A program made the translations under genes and the position numbers. Of a stretch of DNA of 64,000 nt, positions 52,275 through 62,591 are shown in pieces. The stretch lies in the NCBI RefSeq assembly GCF_001083805.1, contig NZ_JXSK01000012.1, positions 48,336 through 112,335 of the forward strand, given 5' to 3'. How positions within the stretch are numbered: the first letter of the stretch is position 1; every line of letters starts with the position of its first letter. The stretch comes from Photorhabdus luminescens subsp. luminescens. GTDB lineage: Bacteria; Pseudomonadota; Gammaproteobacteria; Enterobacterales; Enterobacteriaceae. The notes under the pieces were generated by a model. It was not told where the DNA came from and ran no database searches. It saw only the letters and a program-made list of their open reading frames with translations.

Positions 52275-53204
52275 CTATTGAGGATTGACTGGATCTAACC
52301 AGCCCCATTTATCGTCTGTCGTGCCATTAAACAAGCCAAAGAAGGCTTGCTGAATTTTCTTAGTAACAGGCCCACATCTACCGATACCAACCTGAATATC
52401 ATCAACACTGCGAACGGGTGTGATTTCAGCCGCTGTACCAGACATAAAAACTTCATCAGCCAGGTACAGAGATTCGCGCGACAATACCTGCTCACGCACT
52501 TCCAGCCCCAAATCTTTCGCTAATTTGATAATGGCATCACGGGTAATTCCTGGTAATGCAGATGAAGTAAATGGCGGCGTGAATAATATGCCATCTTTTA
52601 CTTCAAATAGATTTTCACCCGCACCTTCAGAGATATAACCATAAACATCCAGCGCAATACCTTCTTGATATCCACGACGACGGGCTTCACTACCCACCAA
52701 AAGTGAAGACAGGTAGTTACCACCTGCTTTGGCCGCAGTTGGTATTGTATTTGGCGCCGCACGATTCCATGAAGAAACCATCGCATCAATTCCCTGCTCG
52801 AGTGCTTCTTCTCCCAGATAAGCTCCCCAAGGAAAAGCGGCAATAATGACATCCGTTTTATAGCCAGCCGGCGGATTAACTCCCATGCCAACATCACCGA
52901 TAAAGACTAGCGGACGTATATAAGCACTGACTAAATTATTTTTACGAAGGGTTGCCCGACATGCTTCCATTAATTCATCGACACTCTGGCTCAACGGCAT
53001 GCGATAAATCTTTGCAGAGTCATGTAAACGCTGCATATGCTCCCGATGGCGGAAAACCACAGGCCCTCTATGAGAGTCATAGCAGCGAATTCCCTCAAAA
53101 ACAGAGGTACCGTAATGTAAAGCATGGGACATTACGTGAACTTTAGCATCTGCCCAAGGAACCATCTCACCATTGAACCAAATGTAATCGGATTGCTTCG
53201 TCAT
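52275..53204 (-). CDS. ilvE: Branched-chain amino-acid transaminase IlvE
   Basis: A fold-type IV PLP aminotransferase of 309 residues, the E. coli length. The PLP lysine is in [14 protein letters not shown] (about residue 160), with [18 protein letters not shown] near the start and [10 protein letters not shown] near residue 255. It performs the last step to valine, leucine and isoleucine. It lies between ilvM and ilvD. Confidence 0.98.
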   Translation of the reverse strand: MTKQSDYIWFNGEMVPWADAKVHVMSHALHYGTSVFEGIRCYDSHRGPVVFRHREHMQRLHDSAKIYRMPLSQSVDELMEACRATLRKNNLVSAYIRPLVFIGDVGMGVNPPAGYKTDVIIAAFPWGAYLGEEALEQGIDAMVSSWNRAAPNTIPTAAKAGGNYLSSLLVGSEARRRGYQEGIALDVYGYISEGAGENLFEVKDGILFTPPFTSSALPGITRDAIIKLAKDLGLEVREQVLSRESLYLADEVFMSGTAAEITPVRSVDDIQVGIGRCGPVTKKIQQAFFGLFNGTTDDKWGWLDPVNPQ

Positions 53205-53228
53205 TCGTCTTATTCCTTTATTTCTACG

Positions 53229-53486
53229 TTATGCACGTATGAGTTGTGATTTTTGTTGCAGGATCTTGACGCCAGCGACATCCACTAATTTAGCCAGTTG
53301 TGAAGACAACAAATTAACCGGTTTTTGGCTGGCAACAATTAATTCGATATTAACATTATCGCCATCCATTGTTTGATCCATATTCATTGAACATATCTGA
53401 AATCCACGATGACGCGTTACCCGTAAGATACGCTCTAATATTTCAGGACGGAAACGAGCATGGATTGCAAGTTGATGTTGCATCAT
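53229..53486 (-). CDS. ilvM: Acetolactate synthase II small subunit IlvM
   Basis: An 85-residue single ACT-domain regulatory subunit, close to the 87 residues of E. coli. The [20 protein letters not shown] block is typical. It partners with IlvG. Its start overlaps the ilvG stop by four bases, which supports co-translation. Confidence 0.96.
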   Translation of the reverse strand: MMQHQLAIHARFRPEILERILRVTRHRGFQICSMNMDQTMDGDNVNIELIVASQKPVNLLSSQLAKLVDVAGVKILQQKSQLIRA

Positions 53487-55129
53487 AATGATTTCTCCAA
53501 CATAGTTTCATTGCTTGCACCGGGAGGAACCAACGGCCAAACGTTCTCTAATTCTTCAATAGATACCTGTAATAAATAGGGGCCTTTACTGGTGAATAAT
53601 GCATTCAGCGCTTCATCAATCTGTGATTTATCAGTGATATGTTGCCCAGGAATATCAAAAGCTTTTGCTAATGTGACAAAATCAGGGTTATCTGTTAATG
53701 TCGTTTCGCTATATCGCTTATCAAAAAACAGCTCCTGCCATTGCCGCACCATTCCCAACCGCTGGTTATCCAACAATAAAATTTTTACGGGTAATTGCTT
53801 GCGTTTAATTGTCCCCAATTCCTGAACATTCATCATGAAAGAACCATCTCCAGATACACAGATCACCATATCCTCCGGTCTAGCAATCTGAGCACCTATC
53901 GCAGCAGGGATACCAAATCCCATCGAACCCAACCCACTAGATGTAATGAAATTTTCAGGTCCATCAAAAGTCATATGCTGAGCTGTCCACATTTGATGCT
54001 GTCCAACATCGGTAGTAATAACCGTATTAAATGCTTTACGATCTGAAACCTGCTTCAATAACCAAGGAGCATAGATACTCTCTCCCTGATGGTCATAACA
54101 CCAAGGATATTCAGCTTTCAGATCTTTCACTTCCTGTTGCCAGGGCACAATTGACAATGGCTGCTGCAAACGAGGCAATAATCCCTTCACATCCCCCAGT
54201 AACGATACATGAGCCTGACGTAATTTCCCCAACTCTGCCGGATCAATATCCAAATGAATAACCTTTGCGCGTGGAGCAAAGGTATTAAGTTTGCCAGTCA
54301 CACGATCATCAAAACGAGCACCTACAGCAATCAGCAAATCACATGACTGAACAGCAAGATTGGCCGCTTTCGAACCATGCATTCCAAGCATTCCCAGATA
54401 ACATGGATGTTCTGAATCAGCAGCTCCCAAACCTTTCAACGTAGAAACAACCGGCATACCGGTTTCCACAACAAAATCACGCAGAACAGAAACTGCTTGA
54501 GACATCCCAACTCCACCACCGACATACAACACTGGCTTCGCCGCAACCGCAATCATCTTCTGGGCTTGTTCTAATTCACTTTCCGAGCAGGACGCCTTTT
54601 GCTCAACCGGTACCAAATGTGGTACCAAATTCCCCTCTTTCAGCTGAATATCTTTAGGAATATCAATCAAAACTGGACCCGGTCGACCGCTAGTGGCAAT
54701 CGAAAAGGCTTCCGCCATAATTTGAGGCAAATTTTCCAGTGAATCCACTAAGAAACTGTGTTTGGTACAAGCAAGGGAGAGACCTAAAACATCGACTTCT
54801 TGAAAAGCATCAGTGCCAATCAATGCAGAACCAACCTGACCAGTGATAGCAACAACAGGAACAGAATCTAACAACGCATCGGCTAATCCAGTGATTAAGT
54901 TTGTCGCTCCCGGTCCCGATGTAGCGATACAAACTCCCGGCTTACCACTGGCTCTCGCATAACCGATTGCAGCCATAACTGCACCCTGTTCATGCCGACA
55001 AAGCAAATGCTCCACACCACCATCGTACAAAGCATCATAAACCGGCATGATCGCACCACCAGGGTAGCCGAAGACCTTATCAACACCCTGCGTTCGTAAT
55101 GCTTTTACAACCCACTGCGCCCCGTTCAT
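53483..55129 (-). CDS. ilvG: Acetolactate synthase II large subunit IlvG (intact)
   Basis: A 548-residue thiamine-diphosphate enzyme starting [15 protein letters not shown]. The catalytic Glu is in [11 protein letters not shown] (about residue 47), the TPP motif GDGSFMMN at about residue 428, and the FAD domain between. It condenses pyruvate into acetolactate or acetohydroxybutyrate. Unlike E. coli K-12, where ilvG carries a frameshift, the frame here is intact. In-frame codons upstream of this ATG lie in the leader and attenuator and are not coding. Confidence 0.97.
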   Translation of the reverse strand: MNGAQWVVKALRTQGVDKVFGYPGGAIMPVYDALYDGGVEHLLCRHEQGAVMAAIGYARASGKPGVCIATSGPGATNLITGLADALLDSVPVVAITGQVGSALIGTDAFQEVDVLGLSLACTKHSFLVDSLENLPQIMAEAFSIATSGRPGPVLIDIPKDIQLKEGNLVPHLVPVEQKASCSESELEQAQKMIAVAAKPVLYVGGGVGMSQAVSVLRDFVVETGMPVVSTLKGLGAADSEHPCYLGMLGMHGSKAANLAVQSCDLLIAVGARFDDRVTGKLNTFAPRAKVIHLDIDPAELGKLRQAHVSLLGDVKGLLPRLQQPLSIVPWQQEVKDLKAEYPWCYDHQGESIYAPWLLKQVSDRKAFNTVITTDVGQHQMWTAQHMTFDGPENFITSSGLGSMGFGIPAAIGAQIARPEDMVICVSGDGSFMMNVQELGTIKRKQLPVKILLLDNQRLGMVRQWQELFFDKRYSETTLTDNPDFVTLAKAFDIPGQHITDKSQIDEALNALFTSKGPYLLQVSIEELENVWPLVPPGASNETMLEKSL

Positions 55130-55210
55130 TTTTCTATCCCCTGTGTTTACCCTGTGAGACAAGATGTTGTTCTGTTGTATGTTTCCGTCTCTATCTGATT
55201 TTGCTTGTCG

Positions 55211-55245
55211 AAAAAAAACCCCCGCGCCTTTCGGTGCGGGGGTCT
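55211..55245 (-). terminator. Attenuator (rho-independent terminator) of ilvGMEDA
   Basis: On the minus strand a GC-rich hairpin GACCCCCGCACC / GGCGCGGGGGT with an AAAG loop is followed by eight T residues. It lies 22 bases past the ilvL stop and 80 bases before ilvG, the position of the ilv attenuator that responds to charged tRNA-Ile, -Val and -Leu. Confidence 0.93.
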
Positions 55246-55266
55246 TCGAGAGATTTGGCTGTTCTT

Positions 55267-55365
55267 CTAAGCCTTTCTTCGTCCAAGTGCAGCCCCGCAC
55301 GGTGGGATAATAATCACCACCACGCTGACAATAATTAGGCTAATCACTAGGACAAATGTGTTCAT
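55267..55365 (-). CDS. ilvL: ilv operon leader peptide IlvL
   Basis: A 32-codon frame: [17 protein letters not shown], then [15 protein letters not shown]. Six Ile, six Val and three Leu codons make up 15 of the 32, which is the regulatory signal for attenuation. The C-terminal [12 protein letters not shown] is shared with E. coli IlvL. Stalling at these codons favours the antiterminator over the hairpin at 55211. Confidence 0.95.
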   Translation of the reverse strand: MNTFVLVISLIIVSVVVIIIPPCGAALGRRKA

Positions 55366-55978
55366 AATCTTAATCGTTTAATTCGTTTGTTTAATCTATA
55401 TTTAAGAGTTATCACGTTCTTCATAGCTTGACAACATTTATTTTGTTTTATTACTCAATATGAAAAAATATTGTTTATTTTCAATTAAATACTTTCAATT
55501 CAGATTATTTTATCCAGTAAATATCAGAATTTAAGTGATAAAAACTAACTAATTAGATATAAACAAAACAACACATAAAGCAGTAACATAAAAAACAGAT
55601 CATTCAACTATAACCAAAAGTAAAGATCTTATTATTAATCACCTAGGTGATAAAACCTCCTCATTAAAAATAAAGCAGAATGATATAACACACTAAATTT
55701 ATTCACTGTGAAAAATATATAAATTTGAATTTCAAATAAGTTATTTCAATAAAGACAATCTAAAAATACGATTTAAATGAAACCTCATAATAAGAATACA
55801 AAAATAATCAATTTTATAATCAAAAGAAAAATAAACCATAAAAATCAATTAAATAAAATATAAATTACTTAATAATAATTTTAAAAAAATCTTTAGCGTT
55901 GCTTCGCAAAATATTTATTAGAGCCGCTTCGCAAAAAAATAATAGAAAACTATTTATTATCTAATTTCAGTCCATCAT
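55366..55978. promoter_or_regulatory. ilv promoter region and AT-rich gap before yifB
   Basis: About 610 bases with no gene. The part nearest ilvL must hold the ilv promoter; a candidate -35 TTGTCA lies near 55430 on the minus strand, without a convincing -10. From 55500 to 55890 it is almost purely A+T with no element I recognise. A short direct repeat GCTTCGCAAAA occurs twice (55901 and 55926). Confidence 0.5.
55901..55936. repeat. Short tandem repeat GCTTCGCAAAA
   Basis: Two copies of GCTTCGCAAAA, 25 bp apart, followed by similar AT-rich bases (ATATTTATTAG and AAAATAATAG). The centre TTGCTTCGCAA is itself a small hairpin. No function is evident. Confidence 0.55.
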
Positions 55979-56005
55979 ATGCCCTTTCTTACGAAGGAGA
56001 ATAGG

Positions 56006-57529
56006 ATGGCCCTCGCTGTTATTTATACCAGAGCGACTATAGGTATTCATGCCCCAATTGTTACTGTTGAAGCGCATATTAGTAATGGTTTACCTGGATT
56101 AACTCTAGTTGGTTTACCTGAAACAGCCGTAAAAGAAGCAAGAGATCGTGTCAGAAGCGCATTGATCAACAGTGGGTTTACCTACCCGCCTAAAAGAATC
56201 ACTGTCAATCTTGCGCCCGCAGATCTTCCCAAAGAAGGTGGCCGTTATGACTTGCCGATCGCTATCGCTATTCTAGCCGCTTCGGAACAAATACCGACCA
56301 ATAAATTAAGTCATTATGAATTTCTTGGCGAACTCGCTCTGTCCGGGGGTTTACGGAAAGTTAACGGCGCAATCCCAGCCGCACTCAGCGCGGGAGAAGC
56401 GGGAAGGCAACTTATTCTGCCAATAGAAAACGCAATGGAGCTGGCAATTTTATCTCAGAATGAAGCATTAATGGCAGAACACCTCTTGCATATCTGCCAC
56501 TTCCTTCAGGGAGAAAAACAGCTGCTGACAGCACCAATCCAACATAAACCTCCAACAGAACCATCACAGCCAGATCTTCAAGATATTATTGGTCAGGAAC
56601 AAGCAAAACGCGCACTGGAAATCACAGCAGCAGGCGGGCATAACCTTTTGCTACTTGGCCCACCAGGGACAGGAAAAACAATGCTAGCAAGTCGCCTATG
56701 TAGTTTATTACCGCCATTAACAAACAAAGAAGCCCTTGAAGTTGCCGCTATCAATAGCCTAGTGGATACCTACCTTCCACCTGAACAATGGCATACACGC
56801 CCATTCAGAGCGCCTCATCATAGTTCTTCAATGGCAGCACTGGTCGGCGGTGGCGGACTTCCAAAACCTGGTGAAATTTCACTTGCTCACAATGGTGTGT
56901 TATTTCTAGATGAATTACCTGAATTTGAACGCAGAGTCCTTGATGCTCTCAGAGAACCGCTAGAATCAGGGGAAATAATTATCTCCCGGGCCAGAGCAAA
57001 AGTTTGCTTTCCTGCTCAAGTTCAATTGATAGCAGCAATGAATCCTAGCCCGACAGGCTACCATCAGGGAATTCACAATCGAAGTAACCCTCAGCAAATA
57101 CTTCGATACCTAGCAAAACTTTCTGGACCTTTTTTGGATCGTTTTGATCTCTCAATTGAAGTTCCTCTGTTACCCATTGGAACATTGAGTAGTCCTGTTA
57201 GAGCAAGCGAAAGCAGCAAAAATGTAAGATTAAGAGTGCTGGCAGCGCGAGAAATACAACTGAAACGCTGCGGAAAAATTAATGCTCATCTGAATAGCAA
57301 AGAGACAGAGACATTTTGTAAGCTCAAACCTAACGATGCTGTATTTCTAGAACAAACGTTAATAAAACTAGGGCTTTCAATCCGAGCATGGCATCGAATT
57401 CTGAAAACATCCCGGACACTTGCCGACTTAGAAGAAAAAAAAGAGATAGAAAAACCACATATCATGGAAGCCTTAAGCTACCGCAGTATGGACAGATTAT
57501 TAATACAATTACAAAAACAATCGGGTTAG
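56006..57529 (+). CDS. yifB: YifB/ComM, Mg-chelatase-like AAA+ ATPase
   Basis: A 507-residue member of the YifB/ComM family, a hexameric helicase for branch migration during natural transformation in other gamma-proteobacteria. The N-terminal Lon-protease-like domain holds GLPGLTLVGLPETAVKEARDRV; the Walker A is LLLGPPGTGKTMLASRL (about residue 220), Walker B LFLDELPEF. I chose the ATG with AAGGAG six bases upstream, protein MALAVIYTRA; a frame starting 27 bases earlier covers that ribosome site. The enteric role is unclear. Confidence 0.95.
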   Translation: MALAVIYTRATIGIHAPIVTVEAHISNGLPGLTLVGLPETAVKEARDRVRSALINSGFTYPPKRITVNLAPADLPKEGGRYDLPIAIAILAASEQIPTNKLSHYEFLGELALSGGLRKVNGAIPAALSAGEAGRQLILPIENAMELAILSQNEALMAEHLLHICHFLQGEKQLLTAPIQHKPPTEPSQPDLQDIIGQEQAKRALEITAAGGHNLLLLGPPGTGKTMLASRLCSLLPPLTNKEALEVAAINSLVDTYLPPEQWHTRPFRAPHHSSSMAALVGGGGLPKPGEISLAHNGVLFLDELPEFERRVLDALREPLESGEIIISRARAKVCFPAQVQLIAAMNPSPTGYHQGIHNRSNPQQILRYLAKLSGPFLDRFDLSIEVPLLPIGTLSSPVRASESSKNVRLRVLAAREIQLKRCGKINAHLNSKETETFCKLKPNDAVFLEQTLIKLGLSIRAWHRILKTSRTLADLEEKKEIEKPHIMEALSYRSMDRLLIQLQKQSG

Positions 57530-57533
57530 AAAT

Positions 57534-57553
57534 GAAAAAGGGGCAAAGCCCCT
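57534..57553 (-). terminator. Terminator of maoP at the convergent junction with yifB
   Basis: A six-base stem AGGGGC/GCCCCT with an AAA loop is followed by five T residues on the minus strand, 22 bases beyond the maoP stop. Confidence 0.8.
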
Positions 57554-57575
57554 ATATTCACAATTTGTGATGATA

Positions 57576-57914
57576 TTAATCATCAGTGTCGGTATAGTCA
57601 TCAGAAGCATCGACCTGAGGCTTACCGCCTGAAAGAGTATGAAAACGTTTTGGACGACTAATTCTTGCAAGATATTTGGTCCATACTTTTTCTTCCATTG
57701 TCACAGGCTGCCGCTCACCCCGGCAAACAGCAACAAACAGCTCTTCTACTTCGGTTTGAGGCTCGCGTTTACCAAGATCTAACTCATTGAACGCATAACC
57801 ATGGCGCTCTAGCAATTGCGCCTCTTTAATGGTGAAATCCCCGTGGCGGGAGAACCCGCGAGGGTAGTTTTTGTTATCAAAAAAACGATTAGTCGTGATG
57901 AAGCTTTCGGCCAT
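57576..57914 (-). CDS. maoP: MaoP (YifE), Ori macrodomain organisation protein
   Basis: A 112-residue protein starting [27 protein letters not shown]; length and sequence match E. coli MaoP, including the [15 protein letters not shown] block and acidic end DYTDTDD. MaoP acts with the DNA site maoS to organise the Ori macrodomain. A longer frame adds 12 residues ([12 protein letters not shown]) without homology. Confidence 0.95.
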   Translation of the reverse strand: MAESFITTNRFFDNKNYPRGFSRHGDFTIKEAQLLERHGYAFNELDLGKREPQTEVEELFVAVCRGERQPVTMEEKVWTKYLARISRPKRFHTLSGGKPQVDASDDYTDTDD

Positions 57915-58039
57915 CTGACACACTCCTAATTCTAGTACTGTTACTATCATGCCAATTATGGCGCGGAGTATTAGATAGGCCTGGCGTTCTGTAAAACAAA
58001 AAATTTAAATCTTAACGATAAATATTATTGGAGATATAT

Positions 58040-58876
58040 GTGGACACTGAATTACTGAAAACCTTCTTGGAAGTCAGTAAAACTCGTCACTTTGGGAGAG
58101 CAGCCGAATCACTGTACCTGACTCAATCAGCAGTTAGCTTTCGCATACGACAACTAGAAAATCAATTAGGTACCCATCTTTTCACTCGCCACCGCAATAA
58201 TATCCGTCTTACAGCCGCGGGTGAACGCCTTGTTCCCTACGCAGAATCACTGATGAGTACCTGGCAATTGGCTAAAAAGGAGATAATGCATGCTTCTCAA
58301 CACACTGAATTAACAATTGGTGCTACCGCATCACTATGGGAAGCATATTTAGCTCCCTGGTTACAAGATTTTTATAAAAAACATCAGGAATTAAGATTGG
58401 AATCTCGGGTTTCTACACGACAATCCCTTGTTAAACAACTTCATTCACGTGAATTAGATCTGTTAATCACTACCGAACCGCCTAAAATGGATGAGTTCCA
58501 AAGCCTATTATTAGGGAATATTTGTTTGAAGTTATTAACAACAGAAGAAAATCTAAAATGCCAAATTAAAAATTACATCAAACTAGAATGGGGAGCTGAT
58601 TTTCATCATCAGGAACAACAGATTTTAAAAAGTGAGCAGTTACCCATCATCACAACCACCTCAGCACATATAGCCCGCCAACTGCTCAATAGCGTAAGAG
58701 GAGTCACCTTCTTACCAATACACTGGCAAAATGAATATTCAGAACTAGTTTCTTATCCAAATACTGAACTAATTGAACGTCCATTGTATGCCATATGGCT
58801 ACAAAAAAATGATCAGCAAGCATTCATTCAACAGCTATTAAAAATACCTATCATACATACTTCTACAAGAGGTTAA
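58040..58876 (+). CDS. hdfR: LysR-type regulator HdfR
   Basis: A 278-residue LysR-type regulator starting (GTG) [44 protein letters not shown], read as the HTH; the protein matches E. coli HdfR, which represses flhDC. The GTG has TTGGAG eight bases upstream. A TTG 12 bases earlier is part of that ribosome site. The effector-binding half from about residue 90 holds [13 protein letters not shown]. It is divergent from maoP, as in E. coli. Confidence 0.93.
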   Translation: MDTELLKTFLEVSKTRHFGRAAESLYLTQSAVSFRIRQLENQLGTHLFTRHRNNIRLTAAGERLVPYAESLMSTWQLAKKEIMHASQHTELTIGATASLWEAYLAPWLQDFYKKHQELRLESRVSTRQSLVKQLHSRELDLLITTEPPKMDEFQSLLLGNICLKLLTTEENLKCQIKNYIKLEWGADFHHQEQQILKSEQLPIITTTSAHIARQLLNSVRGVTFLPIHWQNEYSELVSYPNTELIERPLYAIWLQKNDQQAFIQQLLKIPIIHTSTRG

Positions 58877-59525
58877 GGGACTTTCATATAAGTCATTCAA
58901 TTAGTAAGTATATGTTCTGCAAAATTTATGGATAGCAATACTATACGAAAACAGGAATGAAAATAGTAAGGGAGAAACAAGTCTTAGATCGAGCATAAAG
59001 TGGGATTACTTTCGCCATCTTCCCACATATAGCTCTCTATTTACCAAGTAGCCTTTACGTATAATTTGAAACTATGACTTAAATTAGACGTAGCGTTCCT
59101 ACCTTATCGCTTTAGGTATCCTTTCCTTTAATTCAAGCCTTTCTTAAGAAAGAAAATTTCATAATCAAGATATTAGCTAAAATTCTTTCGCACCTATCTT
59201 CTAGACACCTGTTCATAAGGACTTTAACTAGTATGGAGATTGCCAGAAAGTCTAAAAGGTTACCTATAAGAATTCACTTCGATAATAGATAATCAGAAAG
59301 AAAGATTTTATTGCTACAAGATCGAATAATATTGAGAAAAAACTATTTAGCTGAAAGTGTATAATAGTATCGATGATGAATTAGAATCGATGGTAGCATG
59401 GGTTTTACGAACCAGACGATATCTGAAAATAAGTTCTCCAAGTAAGATCATTTCTAGGGAAAAAGCTCGCATAACGGGATTTTTAGTGTAACGGCAAATC
59501 CATTTTTCTTACAAAGTTTCATAGA
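58877..59525. other. Gene-free gap between hdfR and the rRNA operon end
   Basis: About 650 bases with no reading frame I can support and no tRNA or repeat that I recognise. The base composition is less extreme than in other gaps. A few short inverted repeats (TTTCTTAAGAAAG near 59140) are visible but have no clear meaning. Confidence 0.5.
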
Positions 59526-59555
59526 AAAAGGCGCTGACCAAAAAGCCAGCGCCTT
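59526..59555 (-). terminator. Terminator of the rRNA operon
   Basis: On the minus strand AAGGCGCTGG / TCAGCGCCTT with a TTTTT-containing loop is followed by a T5 run, about 80 bases after the tryptophan tRNA. Confidence 0.88.
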
Positions 59556-59631
59556 ATCGATAATCTTATCTAAGCAGCATATATGGGTAAGCAATACTAC
59601 AAACTACCTTAGTTGCTACTGAGCTTATAAT

Positions 59632-59707
59632 TGGCAGGGGCGGAGAGACTCGAACTCCCAACACCCGGTTTTGGAGACCGGTGCTCTACCAATTGAACTA
59701 CGCCCCT
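59632..59707 (-). tRNA. trpT: tRNA-Trp (CCA)
   Basis: A 76-base minus-strand cloverleaf starting AGGGGCGTAGTTCAATTGG with anticodon CCA (loop CTCCAAA) and an encoded CCA end. It is the last tRNA of the operon, in the place of E. coli trpT. Confidence 0.97.
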
Positions 59708-59716
59708 AAATTAAGG

Positions 59717-59793
59717 TGGCGGTGCGGACGGGGCTCGAACCCGCGACCCCCGGCGTGACAGGCCGGTATTCTAACCAACTGAACTACCGCACC
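59717..59793 (-). tRNA. aspT: tRNA-Asp (GTC)
   Basis: A 77-base cloverleaf starting GGTGCGGTAGTTCAGTTGG with anticodon GTC (loop CTGTCAC), ending CCGCACCGCCA. It follows the 5S gene as in rrnC. Confidence 0.97.
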
Positions 59794-60002
59794 ACCGAAT
59801 TCTTTTTGGGTTACGCCGCTAATGCGACATAAAACTTAAACATCAACTATATCAATTTTATCAGCTTACAAACGGCTTTCCTCCGTTTGCCCTTCGGACC
59901 GTCGCGACTCTCAACGTTCAAATCCGTTCCCGACGGATGTGTCCTACTCTCTGCTAGCAATGCCCTATGTCATCGTCTTATCCCGACATAAAGCTTAATT
60001 AA

Positions 60003-60121
60003 AGCCTGGCAGTTCCCTACTCTCACATGGGGAGACCCCACACTACCATCGGCGCTACGGCGTTTCACTGCTGAGTTCGGCATGGGGTCAGGTGGGACCG
60101 CCGCGCTATCGCCGCCAGGCA
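60003..60121 (-). rRNA. rrf: 5S ribosomal RNA
   Basis: About 119 bases on the minus strand, from TGCCTGGCGGCGATAGCGCG to a GCCAGGC 3' end that pairs with the 5' end. The GACCCCATGCCGAACTCAG core is present. It follows the 23S gene. Confidence 0.97.
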
Positions 60122-60201
60122 TATTCCGTTTTATCCCGGCCGTTGCTTCTCCACAACCGCCCGAATCAATCTCTGAACAAGCTGAAATTCATCTCTCTTC
60201 C

Positions 60202-60223
60202 GTCTTCTGACCGCTGTCCGCTG
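60202..60223. other. Sequence in the 23S-5S spacer resembling the end of the 23S intervening sequence
   Basis: The 22 bases starting GTCTTCTGACCGCTGTCC match the right end of the intervening sequence at 62377-62398 (GTCTTCTGAAATCTGTCC...) in 18 of 22 positions. A further GTCTTCTGA copy follows at 60225. This could be a relic of a second such insertion. Confidence 0.45.
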
Positions 60224-60589
60224 TCTTCTGACACCAAAACACCTTCGGCGTTGTAAGGTTAAGCCTCTCGGTTCATTAGTACTGGTCAGCTCAATGCATC
60301 GCTGCACTTACACACCCAGCCTATCCACGTCTTCGTCTTAAACGTTCCTTCCGTGACCTCAAGTCAAGGGAAGACTCATCTCAAGGCAAGTTTCCCGCTT
60401 AGATGCTTTCAGCGGTTATCTCTCCCGCACTTAGCTACCGGGCTATGCCATTGGCATGACAACCCGTACACCAGCGGTGCGTCCACTCCGGTCCTCTCGT
60501 ACTAGGAGCAGCCCCTTTCAATCTTCCTGCGCCCACGGCAGATAGGGACCGAACTGTCTCACGACGTTCTAAACCCAGCTCGCGTACCA

Positions 60590-60623
<34 letters not shown>

Positions 60624-60624
60624 A

Positions 60625-60667
<43 letters not shown>

Positions 60668-60696
60668 ACCGCCGTCGATATGAACTCTTGGGCGGT

Positions 60697-60750
<54 letters not shown>

Positions 60751-61174
60751 GCAGAACCACCGGATCACTAAGACCTACTTTCGTACCTGCTCGAGCCGTC
60801 ACTCTCGCAGTTAAGCTGGCTTATGCCTTTGCACTAACCTCACGATGTCCGACCGTGATTAGCCAACCTTCGTGCTCCTCCGTTACGCTTTGGGAGGAGA
60901 CCGCCCCAGTCAAACTACCCGCCAGACACTGTCCTCAGCCCGGATGACGGGCCTAAGTGAGAACATCGAGCATTCAAGGGTGGTATTTCAAGGATGGCTC
61001 CATGCAGACTGGCGTCCGCACTTCCAAGCCTCCCACCTATCCTACACATCAAGGCTCCATGTTCAGTGTCAAGCTATAGTAAAGGTTCACGGGGTCTTTC
61101 CGTCTTGCCGCGGGTACACTGCATCTTCACAGCGAGTTCAATTTCACTGAGTCTCGGGTGGAGACAGCCTGGCC

Positions 61175-61260
<86 letters not shown>

Positions 61261-61979
61261 TGGGGCTTCGATCAAGAGCGTCGCCTTAACGGCTAACCCC
61301 ATCAATTAACCTTCCAGCACCGGGCAGGCGTCACACCGTATACGTCCACTTACGTGTTGGCACAGTGCTGTGTTTTTAATAAACAGTTGCAGCCAGCTGG
61401 TCTCTGCGACTGGCTTCGGCTCCGGGGGCAAACCCCTTCACCTAACGCCAGCGTGCCTTCTCCCGAAGTTACGGCACCATTTTGCCTAGTTCCTTCACCC
61501 GAGTTCTCTCAAGCGCCTGAGTATTCTCTACCTGACCACCTGTGTCGGTTTGGGGTACGATTCAATGTCACCTGATGCTTAGAGGCTTTTCCTGGAAGCC
61601 GGGCATCAACCACTTCACCGCCGTAGCGGCTCGTCATCACGCCTCAGTGTTAAAAGAAGAGCGGATTTGCCTGCTCCTCCCACCTACACGCTTAAACCGG
61701 GACGACCGTCGCCCGGATGGCCTAGCCTTCTCCGTCCCCCCTTCGCAGTCACATTCAGTACAGGAATATTAACCTGTTTCCCATCAGCTACGCCGTTCGG
61801 CCTCGCCTTAGGGGTCGACTCACCCTGCCCCGATTAACGTTGGACAGGAACCCTTGGTCTTCCGGCGAGCGGGTTTTTCACCCGCTTTATCGTTACTTAT
61901 GTCAGCATTCGCACTTCTGATACCTCCAGCAGGCCTCACGGCGCCGCCTTCAACGGCTTACAGAACGCTCCCCTACCCA

Positions 61980-62400
61980 TTCAGAGAACAGACGTCAGAA
62001 TACAGCTTACAGACGCCGCCCCAGTCCAGTCAGCATTTTCGCTATCTCTTCATAGCCATCGCGCCATTCCTGCCACTGAACCCGATTGATATAGCCCAAA
62101 TCCAGACAATATCTTAACCATACACGCATCTCATCGGCACTGCCTAAGGCTATACTAATGAAACGCCTGAACTCGGGTTTGGAATAATGCTGCTTACCAA
62201 AGCCCTCGGCAAGGTTGGCGCAAATGCCCTTACTTGCCCGCCCGACCTGGTCCGCTAATCCATATTGTTCGTACTGAGGAAATGTCAAACTCACCTGATG
62301 AATTTCTAACGAAATTCGATAAGCTTTCTTAAACACGTCCAATTGCTCGAATCCATATGACATCATTCCGTCCTCTGTCTTCTGAAATCTGTCCTCTGAA
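61980..62400 (-). other. 23S rRNA intervening sequence (IVS)
   Basis: A 0.42-kb insertion in helix 45 of 23S rRNA. Its ends are an imperfect inverted repeat of 26 bases with 22 matches (TTCAGAGAACAGACGTCAGA at one end, TTCAGAGGACAGATTTCAGA inverted at the other), which would form the long stem cut by RNase III. It holds one reading frame for an S23-type protein. Confidence 0.9.
62007..62363 (-). CDS. S23-type four-helix bundle protein of the 23S IVS
   Basis: A 118-residue protein starting MSYGFEQLDVFKKAYRIS and containing LADQVGRASKGICANLAEGFG and KPEFRRFISIALGSADEM, the signature of the S23/IVS family (four-helix bundle) found within 23S intervening sequences in many bacteria. Its function is unknown. 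The frame stays open for 63 codons upstream, but that part lies in conserved rRNA. An adjacent ATG one codon earlier could also be used; AGAGGACGG precedes both. Confidence 0.9.
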   Translation of the reverse strand: MSYGFEQLDVFKKAYRISLEIHQVSLTFPQYEQYGLADQVGRASKGICANLAEGFGKQHYSKPEFRRFISIALGSADEMRVWLRYCLDLGYINRVQWQEWRDGYEEIAKMLTGLGRRL

Positions 62401-62558
62401 TGCCGCAGCTTCGGCGCATGGTTTAGCCCCGTTACATCTTCCGCGCAGGCCGACTCGACCAGTGAGCTATTACGCTTTCTTTCAATGATGGCTGCTTCTA
62501 AGCCAACATCCTGGCTGTCTGGGCCTTCCCACATCGTTTCCCACTTAACCATGACTTC

Positions 62559-62591
<33 letters not shown>

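Noticed and set aside
55130..55300. 57-codon N-terminal extension of IlvG
   Set aside because: It runs through the attenuator and part of ilvL; the ATG at 55129 gives the family length.
62364..62552. 63-codon N-terminal extension of the IVS protein
   Set aside because: It lies in conserved 23S rRNA outside the IVS; S23 family length supports the start at 62363 or 62366.
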